Assembly: GCA_023091735.1 (NCBI GenBank)
Contig: JALKBU010000102.1
Coordinates: 1-64,000 of the forward strand
Length of the DNA: 64,000 nt
Direction of reading: 5' to 3'
Origin: Trichomonas tenax
Taxonomy: Eukaryota; Parabasalia; Trichomonadida; Trichomonadidae
Of this stretch, positions 57,501 to 64,000 are shown in pieces (positions within the stretch are counted from its first letter, which is position 1; every line of letters starts with the position of its first letter). A model generated the notes under the pieces. That model had not been told where the DNA came from. It saw nothing but the letters and a program-made list of their open reading frames with translations, and made no database searches. Made by a program: the position numbers and the translations under genes.

Positions 57501-59621
57501 ATGGGCTGCATTGCTTCCTCTGCTGCTTCATCTAAATACATGGCGCAGCGGCAGCAGAGACAGCAAATGGAGTTCTACGACGAGGAGAATCCTCCACCAC
57601 CGCCACCACCTCTTCCTTTAGAAGAGATTATAAAAATCGATGTTATGAAAATTTTGCAAGGATTAAATCAAATACGAGCACCACAAGATATGACACCGGT
57701 CGTTTGTCTCAACGAATACGCATTTCCTCTTTACCTAGGATCATTCGTCTTCGATGAAGAAAACAATGGTCACGTTGATATGCCAGTAGTTGCTTTTTCA
57801 CACAACATGAGAGTGAAATTCGTGTACTTCGGGTCTGTAGGGTTCCTGCAGCACTCGTTGATCCAGAATACAGAGACGGCAGACTTTTTGGAAAATACGA
57901 TTACTTGGGCATCAGATTACAAAGTTTCAACAATTAGGGTTTATTTGTATAATTTACCGAAAAATATAACAAACACACTCGTTGCTGATATTCAGAGTTA
58001 TGGATATAACGTAGATTCGGGCCCTGATCTTCCTAAATCTGCGTATGATGTAGTTTTTTGCACGACAGCAAACCAGGATGTTGCTGGCATTGCTAAGCTT
58101 GCTAAGGCGGGAATGGCGATCTTTTATTTCTACGCGCCGCCTTATCAGCCGAGTTCTAAATTATTAGGTTTTTCAGGTCTTGGTTTTCCTCAATGCTCAC
58201 TCAAATCATCATCGATATTCATGAGAAACAGCTCTGAAACAGTTCTTCGCCAATATTTGATATCAAATGTCATCGAGGAATATTTCAAAGTGTTAGACAC
58301 ACCAGAATCGGAAGTTTCGGAGCTGGATAACATAGTTTCTAAACTGCGTTACTATATAAGCGAAATGACACATGATAATGCTGAAATCATTTGTCAAATA
58401 CAAGATAAATCAATGGAATACCTCCACAAGACCGATTTCAGGAACGGCGAAATCATGTGCGAGGATACTCGCCAGTGTATGGTTTGTATCATTTTATCGG
58501 AATTAATTAACAAGATTCCACCCGACGAAGTCAAGGCTGCTCCTGATCTTGATCTCTTTCCAGGTGTTACAGACGAAAAAACATGTACAAAACGAATTTC
58601 CATTGATACAACGATGGGAATCTGGCATTCTACTGGTTTATGGCTTCAAGCAGGCCAAAAAGCTGTCATTGAGACATCGAACCATGTAACAGTCCAAATC
58701 GGAGCCCAAACACTCTGTCTTTTGCTCAAAGAGTTCCCATGGAAGAGATGGCCTTCTGTTATCACTACATATTATGTTTCTCCGAATGTTCCAACGACGA
58801 TATCATCGCAGTTCGGTGGACCTGTTTTCATTCTCTCAGAGAAGAACCACTCTGTGTCTGTTTCCATCGAAGGATGCAGCATTTATCCATACTTCCTCTA
58901 CGAGAAGCCGAACGTGTGGGAGAACACGAAGTCATCGACAATTCCTTGGGGAGAGATAGAAACAAAGTTCGTTAACATAAACTTGCCATCAAGGATGATC
59001 CACAACGAGCAGAAGATCAGCCAGCTTTGCAAGCGTATTGACCAGTTCATGCAATATGTTCGTGTGTTCCAAGCGATCAAAGTCATCAATTTCAAGTCGC
59101 GGCTTGTCTTTGATGTCGAAGTTCCAAAGGGAGAGCCAATTGTTGAAGATGTTGTCTTCATGTCTATTGAAGATATTTCTACATATCTCACAAATGCAAC
59201 AGAAGATAAACTGCTTTACACGATTTTGCTGCTTGCTCAATCTCAGATTATTGATTTCTTCATGTCTTCTGTATTCGAGAGGTCTGTTGCAAGCTGCGCC
59301 GTGAGATATGCTTTATCAAAAGTTGCACCGAACCAGAAAGTTCCGGAATTCTTGGACACAAAGGCTCCTTATCTTTTCAAACCACTATGGAAGGTTTACT
59401 CGAAGCACGGCGTCAATCCATTCTCTGCTGCTCTCAGGAAACAAGCAACGCTGACATTTGCTGATGATAACGAAGCATGGAAGAGTTTCGTGCAGACTCT
59501 TGGACAGTCCGCTGGTTCAGACTTCACCAAAGTCTTGGATCTCGGTGTCAAACCAGGCATGCTTCTTGAGAAGTCCTCTGAGTGCTTGGCGCAATACCAA
59601 CTTGACCAGAGCAGTCTCTAA
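57501..59621 (+). CDS. TCAF/M60-like protein with N-terminal acylation motif
   Basis: 706 residues. The N-terminus MGCIASSAASSKY fits an N-myristoylation motif (Gly2, Ser6) with Cys3 available for palmitoylation, so membrane anchoring at the cytosolic face is likely. A proline run lies near residues 31-38. Residues about 75-270 look like the GATase1-like half of TCAF proteins (YDVVFCTTANQDV, GMAIFYFYAPPY). The M60-like half starts near 370 (TTMGIWHSTGLWLQAGQKAV) and includes STIPWGEIETKFVNINLPSR, characteristic of this group. No HExxH zinc motif is present, so a peptidase activity is unlikely, as in animal TCAFs. Confidence 0.7.
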   Translation: MGCIASSAASSKYMAQRQQRQQMEFYDEENPPPPPPPLPLEEIIKIDVMKILQGLNQIRAPQDMTPVVCLNEYAFPLYLGSFVFDEENNGHVDMPVVAFSHNMRVKFVYFGSVGFLQHSLIQNTETADFLENTITWASDYKVSTIRVYLYNLPKNITNTLVADIQSYGYNVDSGPDLPKSAYDVVFCTTANQDVAGIAKLAKAGMAIFYFYAPPYQPSSKLLGFSGLGFPQCSLKSSSIFMRNSSETVLRQYLISNVIEEYFKVLDTPESEVSELDNIVSKLRYYISEMTHDNAEIICQIQDKSMEYLHKTDFRNGEIMCEDTRQCMVCIILSELINKIPPDEVKAAPDLDLFPGVTDEKTCTKRISIDTTMGIWHSTGLWLQAGQKAVIETSNHVTVQIGAQTLCLLLKEFPWKRWPSVITTYYVSPNVPTTISSQFGGPVFILSEKNHSVSVSIEGCSIYPYFLYEKPNVWENTKSSTIPWGEIETKFVNINLPSRMIHNEQKISQLCKRIDQFMQYVRVFQAIKVINFKSRLVFDVEVPKGEPIVEDVVFMSIEDISTYLTNATEDKLLYTILLLAQSQIIDFFMSSVFERSVASCAVRYALSKVAPNQKVPEFLDTKAPYLFKPLWKVYSKHGVNPFSAALRKQATLTFADDNEAWKSFVQTLGQSAGSDFTKVLDLGVKPGMLLEKSSECLAQYQLDQSSL

Positions 59622-60241
59622 TTGTTATTATTATTATTTTTTTGTATTATGATATTATTCTCAATAATTCTAACTTGTTTTAATGTGTATAGATGTTTGT
59701 ATGATGTAATAAAATATTATATTTTTTATGACTTTCAACATGAATGAAATATTCTAACAAAGCCAATCGAATTGCAGATGAATTAGATTGAAAATTACTT
59801 TTTTTACCAATTGTAAAAATCAATTAAAGAAACATAAATACTTAAAGCATTGACTGCAACTCAATTCATATAACATATCTGTTCGTCACAGTATTTAATA
59901 GTATAACATAATCATAACTACATAGATCAGAATCGATCAACAATAAATTTAGAAATGCATCAAAGAAAGAAAAAAAAGTGTGATTTTTTGAATAAAATCA
60001 GAGCAGCAAGGATAGTAATGAAAAACTAATGATACATTAGTTACTACAATTTATTCGAATACGTGTAAAAGTTCCTGATTCTTCTTGTATCATGAGTTGA
60101 ACATGTTTCTTCGTATTTTTTGATTTGAATTTTATGCATTCAGATCAAAGTATATAGAATGAATTGTTTATAAATAACTTCTGTCATTGGTGTTATAGAT
60201 AATGCTGAATGTTTTGGTTGGGTGTTATATTGAGTTTGAGT
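59622..60241. other. Intergenic region
   Basis: About 0.6 kb of AT-rich spacer between two plus-strand genes; no gene, array or stem noticed. Confidence 0.55.
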
Positions 60242-60247
60242 TCATTT
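60242..60247 (+). promoter_or_regulatory. Candidate initiator (Inr) overlapping the start
   Basis: TCATTT runs into the ATG at 60248, giving a leader of about 4 nt and favouring this start over the in-frame ATG at 60209. Confidence 0.5.
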
Positions 60248-61231
60248 ATGAAAAGTTATGAAGTCGCTGCTTTCATTGATAATTTTGCACAAAATCCTGC
60301 ACAAGATATTCCGTCAGAGTTCTTGGAACAGCTAAAGAGGTACGCAGACTATGTCGAGGAATACGATTTGAAGCGAATCACGAGAGAATTTGACTTCATT
60401 CCAAAAAATATCGAAAAACTCATTGCAAATCCATACCTGTGCGTAGAACCACAAGTAAGTGATTTGCTTACAGACGTTTTGCTCAAATTCGTTACAGGAA
60501 GAGATGATGCAAAAGATCCCGTAATGCTTTGGGCTGCGAACTTGTTGAGGAAATTCCAGAAAATGCAGAAGAAAGGAAGCAATAAATCGCGATCTAAGTC
60601 ATATTTAGCGCTAAAAGCAATATATCAATATCCAAAAGAGTATTTTGAATCACTTTCTAACGAGAAACTGAGTACAATCGCCCTATCGAATCCACCACAG
60701 CAATTGGTAGTATATTTACTTGAAGAACTAGAAAATCGAAATCTTGAAATACCACCAAAGTTAGTTTTGTCTATTGACATTACATCAAAACGAATTTCGC
60801 CAGCTCTTATGACATCTATTTTCCAGATTTACATAGAATCTCCAACTCTTCAATTTGCAGAGTTGCTTGTTCAGGCTATAAATAAGCGCCCGTTCCTCCA
60901 TGTGCTTTTTGTATCTGATCTATCGTTCTATGAAATCCCAGTTATCAAAAATGCACTTGCAATTCTTGGATCAGTGATTTCTAAGTTTAATTTCGACTTT
61001 CCACTTTCATACCTCTACTCTCCATATATATCAGATATAGCCTATGAAATAAGAGGTGTCAGTGATCCAGTTTCTGAAATGCATTACAATTTATTTGCAG
61101 GAATTCTTCAAGAATACAGCGACACTCAAATTCAATTTCTATTCCCATTAATTTTGGAATTCCCACACATTGGAAAAGCACTTTCAGACATTGATGAAAG
61201 AACTCATTCGATGCTTAATGGATGGATTTAA
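60248..61231 (+). CDS. Hypothetical helical protein
   Basis: 327 residues from the ATG at 60248; an upstream in-frame ATG at 60209 would add 13 hydrophobic residues that might mimic a signal peptide. The protein is predominantly helical (FLEQLKRYADYVEEYDLKRI, LLTDVLLKFVTGRDDAKDPV), compatible with a HEAT-like solenoid. There is a basic patch near 115-130 (KKGSNKSRSKSY). No domain recognised. The choice of start rests on the Inr. Confidence 0.7.
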   Translation: MKSYEVAAFIDNFAQNPAQDIPSEFLEQLKRYADYVEEYDLKRITREFDFIPKNIEKLIANPYLCVEPQVSDLLTDVLLKFVTGRDDAKDPVMLWAANLLRKFQKMQKKGSNKSRSKSYLALKAIYQYPKEYFESLSNEKLSTIALSNPPQQLVVYLLEELENRNLEIPPKLVLSIDITSKRISPALMTSIFQIYIESPTLQFAELLVQAINKRPFLHVLFVSDLSFYEIPVIKNALAILGSVISKFNFDFPLSYLYSPYISDIAYEIRGVSDPVSEMHYNLFAGILQEYSDTQIQFLFPLILEFPHIGKALSDIDERTHSMLNGWI

Positions 61232-61681
61232 TTTCACATCAAAACAATGATGCGGTAATGAAGCATATCTCATAGCACAAGTAGATATCATTATAATTAT
61301 AACAGAACTTCAAGAAATTTAATTTTTTTTCTTAATAATTAATGCAATAATGTGTTTAGTCTCAAATTCCTATACACAAACAGAACTCTAACATTTCATC
61401 GAAAGAAAGACACGAATTTGGGAGATATTAATTGAAATACTTTCTAAAATCATTAGAGTCAGCTATTTACTGTTATAAATGCAAATTTAACATATGTGGC
61501 ATGATTTATACAGTGCGTATACATGATTGTTCCTAATTTTGATTTAAGACGTACTGTATATCATCGAGTGGAGATGACAAAATTCAATAGGCCCTTGGGG
61601 CTTATAGAGGAATCATATTAATAATTCTGTAGAATGTTTGTAAAAATTAACTATTTTGAAAATAATGCTTATTGAAATAAA
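61232..61681. other. Intergenic region with one foldback
   Basis: About 0.45 kb between converging genes; it contains the foldback at 61501-61564 and otherwise AT-rich spacer. Confidence 0.5.
61501..61564. repeat. Imperfect foldback
   Basis: Arms 61501-61518 (core ATACAGTGCGT) and 61549-61564 (core ACGTACTGTAT) pair over about 15 positions with a two-base bulge and one G/T. Loop 30 nt. Confidence 0.6.
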
Positions 61682-62218
61682 TTATTTGAGTGGTGTTCCG
61701 TGCGTAAGAACAAAGTTCTGTGAGTCAATGACAGCAACCAAATCAGTAAATACGCGAATATATGTTTTTTCTTCGTTAGCTTCATCTCTTCTAAGTGAAT
61801 TTCTAGCATGTTCGAACACTGCTTTTTGTCTTTCTTGATTTAATTTTTCTTTTAATTCACGAATTTTTGTTTTAGAAGGAGAAAGATATAATTCACGACG
61901 TTTTTGTGTCATGTCCATCACAGGCTCTAGCTTTTCAGCTGTACATCCATATTGACTATTAATTTTATCGATAATAATTTTAAACATGCGTTTTTTCGTG
62001 TCTTTTTCATCCTGTAAATCGCCATATTCGTTCTCTATAGCATTTGAAACAAAGTTGAATAATGTTTCTGTTTTTGGACTCGAAATAAAGGATTTTTCAA
62101 TTTCATCGATCGATTCTTCCTTCATTTTACTGAAGTTACTTGAGCAGAGCTTCTTGAACTGATTGAAAAGAGATTTTCCATACTCATCACTCAGCTTCTC
62201 CCAATCTAAATCACTCAT
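61682..62218 (-). CDS. Hypothetical helical protein
   Basis: 178 residues, mostly charged helix (EKLSDEYGKSLFNQFKKL, then ESIDEIEKSFISSPKTETLF). A central motif SPSKTKIRELKEKLNQERQK suggests a basic coiled coil. The C-terminal strand YIRVFTDLVAVIDSQNFVLT may be a small beta element. Not recognised. The Inr TCATAATTATTA abuts the ATG, so the gene is likely real. Confidence 0.7.
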   Translation of the reverse strand: MSDLDWEKLSDEYGKSLFNQFKKLCSSNFSKMKEESIDEIEKSFISSPKTETLFNFVSNAIENEYGDLQDEKDTKKRMFKIIIDKINSQYGCTAEKLEPVMDMTQKRRELYLSPSKTKIRELKEKLNQERQKAVFEHARNSLRRDEANEEKTYIRVFTDLVAVIDSQNFVLTHGTPLK

Positions 62219-62230
62219 TAATAATTATGA
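62219..62230 (-). promoter_or_regulatory. Candidate initiator (Inr)
   Basis: On the minus strand TCATAATTATTA directly precedes the ATG at 62218. Confidence 0.6.
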
Positions 62231-62560
62231 CCTTGTAAATTATTATATGTCAAATTATTTTTTATTTTTCTCTTTTCAAAGGTAAAAATAAGCTTTCAAT
62301 GGACATCAACATATAAAATACTATGATATTGGAGAGGAGAATCGTATTCTATAGAAATATCATCAAAATGTTGACAATTAAATTTGTGGTTCCATATATC
62401 TTTAAAATTAGATCCTACCTTTGATAAATTAGATATGCTTAGGTAAGGGCTTTTAAGCAGTGAGCTATTTCAGATTAGATTAAAAATCATATATTAAAAA
62501 GAATGTATTTTAAGAGGAGAAGCTTTCGATTATATTTAGTAAAATCGTGTTTATACATCT

Positions 62561-62836
62561 ATGGAGAACCAAACTAAACCGAGAACTCGTTTAGATGTTC
62601 ATCTTCCTCCTGCGCCAGTGGCGTGTGAGTGGGTTGCGGATGTGGCGGACGCCTGTCATCTGGCGGATGAACTGTGGCATTGGGCGGTTGACCTTCATCG
62701 CCTTGCAGAGGATTCTCTTTGTGCGGAGCGTCTTGTGAGCAGCCATCTGAGAAAGACTTTTGTAAACCTCTCAAACTCCTTTGACCACGACCCAGAAAAA
62801 ATAGGTCTTTTTACATTATATTTAACATTACCATAA
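62561..62836. other. GC-rich patch with open frames on both strands
   Basis: About 62600-62770 is far GC richer than the surroundings. The plus frame from ATG 62561 to 62836 gives 91 residues with repeated Ala/Asp/Leu/Trp (VADACHLADELWHWAVDLHR); the minus frame gives a Pro-rich peptide (DDRRPPHPQPTHTP) that lacks an ATG. Neither has an Inr or similarity. Either could be a gene fragment; I cannot tell which strand, if any, is coding. The flanks (62231-62560 and 62837-63179) are AT-rich spacer without genes. Confidence 0.45.
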
Positions 62837-63179
62837 CTTAAAGATCATATATTTCTCATCAAATAGTGAAAATGTTCATTTTATAAGAATATGCCACGTA
62901 ATAAATATATTTCTTTACACGACAAAAAATATATGATTATAAATAAACAAAGGCATACCATATACGAACAACAGAAAAAAATATATATGTGTTTCGGTTA
63001 GGAAATTCTGAAAAGTTATATTTTCATCAAATATATATATTAGCAATTTTAGATCAGTATTTATTAGCAAAAAGTGAAGCTGTAGAATAATTGAGTTTGG
63101 GTCTAGAATATGTTTTGATATGAAAATACTTGGACTTTATATTCGGTAATATTATTAACATTTACGTGACTTAAAGGTT

Positions 63180-63479
63180 CTAGTGCTTGGGTTTTCTTGC
63201 AATTTGTTCTGGATAAACGCAATCATCAATTCCGAGTAAAACTTTAAGGAAATATGGGAATGGTTGGTCATAAACATACACATAGATATACAAGAAAGCT
63301 CCAACTATTGCGAAAAAGAAGAAAAATTCGATGATTTTAACTGGTCTAATTTTTTCTCTTATAAACATTGCTTGCTCTTCAGTGAGTTCCTCTTCACCAC
63401 CTTCAACACCTTCCTGTGGAACATTTGGTGCACCTGAAGGTTCAACTTCCGGTGGAGGTACACTTCCAACTTCTTTCAT
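63180..63479 (-). CDS. Small single-pass membrane protein
   Basis: 99 residues. An acidic/Pro-rich N-terminus (EVEPSGAPNVPQEGVEGGEE) precedes EELTEEQAMFIREKIRPVKI, then one membrane span (IIEFFFFFAIVGAFLYIYVY) and a lumenal/extracellular tail. Tail-like length and layout recall small endoplasmic-reticulum or mitochondrion-related membrane proteins, but no family is recognised. It is divergent from the following plus-strand gene; the shared spacer has CTTTTATA-type elements. Confidence 0.65.
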   Translation of the reverse strand: MKEVGSVPPPEVEPSGAPNVPQEGVEGGEEELTEEQAMFIREKIRPVKIIEFFFFFAIVGAFLYIYVYVYDQPFPYFLKVLLGIDDCVYPEQIARKPKH

Positions 63480-63587
63480 TTTTAATTAACCCCTTTTATA
63501 ACTGTTATAGCCCTATATTTAATCACTCCTAAATATAGATCAATAACCCTCTTATTAATAAAATTCCCTGTTTATTTTTATCATACC

Positions 63588-63605
63588 CTTTTATAGTATA
63601 AAAAT
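63588..63605 (+). promoter_or_regulatory. Possible CCTTTTATA-type promoter element
   Basis: ACCCTTTTATAG lies about 10 bases before the ATG at 63606 where no TCAYT initiator is visible. Trichomonads are reported to use an alternative initiator beginning CCTTT (motif M5); the match here is tentative. Confidence 0.35.
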
Positions 63606-64000
63606 ATGGAACATTTCAGTTTATCGCCGGAAAATTTTTCTAAGATACTAAAATTCTTAGTCGGTGATAACAAGCAGATCCCGGTCTCATGGAAATGCCC
63701 GGTGAAAATGTCACATAACCCAAGCGGTGAATTAATCATTTTTGATGCGAATGAACAAACTTCGAGTATGATGTCTATATTTCAAGCTTATGCTTTCGTC
63801 GTAAGAAAGTTCTACCCTGCGTTAGAAGGTCGAAAATTACTCGTTCACGTGATTATTTACATTATTAAATTAATTCGTGGCCAAAATTTCATTTTCTGCA
63901 CCGGATTTAGTAGCGATGGAACAGGGTACTTCTCATCTTCAAGTTCAGAAGAAGTTGTTCATAGATATTTAATCGAATCAACATTTTTGGATTCCCCACA
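63606..64000 (+). CDS. Hypothetical protein, 3' end outside window
   Basis: An open frame begins with ATG 63606 (MEHFSLSPENFSKILKFLVG) and stays open to the window edge (about 131 residues). Composition is balanced and protein-like (FQAYAFVVRKFYPALEGRKL, GQNFIFCTGFSSDGTGYFSS). No domain is recognised in this portion. The rest of the gene lies beyond the window. Confidence 0.65.
   Translation, partial: MEHFSLSPENFSKILKFLVGDNKQIPVSWKCPVKMSHNPSGELIIFDANEQTSSMMSIFQAYAFVVRKFYPALEGRKLLVHVIIYIIKLIRGQNFIFCTGFSSDGTGYFSSSSSEEVVHRYLIESTFLDSP

Noticed and set aside
1..64000. CRISPR arrays, tRNA and rRNA genes
   Set aside because: None seen; the tandem arrays have diverged units without constant repeats and spacers.

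Overview
The window looks like nuclear DNA of a trichomonad protist (Trichomonas vaginalis or a close relative). The evidence is AT-rich DNA, about 30 mostly single-exon genes on both strands, and start codons that repeatedly sit a few bases downstream of a TCAYTW-type initiator (Inr). Typical trichomonad families are present: TKL-type kinases, ankyrin-repeat and TCAF/M60-like proteins, PLAC8. No splice signals, tRNA or rRNA genes were recognised. Species is not proven from sequence alone.

Layout. 1-2.3 kb holds two decayed genes: a CxxC-rich protein remnant and a kinase with two in-frame stops. 2.5-12.6 kb holds a coiled-coil protein, a ribosomal-L1-domain nucleolar protein (UTP30/RSL1D1-like), two unknowns including a multi-pass membrane protein, a DENN-like protein, a BAR-like protein and the axonemal CYB5D1 homologue. 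14-26 kb holds a PP1-like phosphatase, katanin p60, topoisomerase III, PLAC8, an EGF/TIG membrane protein, V-ATPase subunit B and a hypothetical protein. 26.5-36.5 kb holds a kelch/BTB-like protein, a ubiquitin-specific protease with a C-terminal 33-bp repeat array, a TKL kinase split by a one-base frameshift, and a Cys-rich protein. 37-50.5 kb holds an ankyrin protein, an importin-beta-like protein, an acidic protein, a kexin-like pseudoprotease and a 1,647-residue USP. 55-64 kb holds a coiled-coil protein, gene remnants, a TCAF/M60-like protein with an acylation motif, and several small unknown genes.

The most unusual feature is non-coding. The 4.4-kb gene-free stretch at 50.55-54.95 kb contains at least thirteen distinct foldbacks, each about 65-100 nt with 19-42-bp arms, in two groups (51.10-51.52 kb and 52.82-54.14 kb). 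A second, smaller foldback group lies at 5.27-5.69 kb, including a 69-bp-arm hairpin. The arms differ from one another mainly by transitions. In size and shape they resemble small-RNA precursors, but decayed foldback elements are a fair alternative. Two other intergenic regions hold degenerate tandem arrays with periods of about 101 bp and 109 bp, each directly upstream of a gene.

No operon logic is expected; neighbouring genes look functionally unrelated. Flagellar and microtubule functions (CYB5D1, katanin), ubiquitin removal (two USPs), DNA topology (TOP3), acidification (V-ATPase B) and nuclear transport (importin-like) are the interpretable roles.
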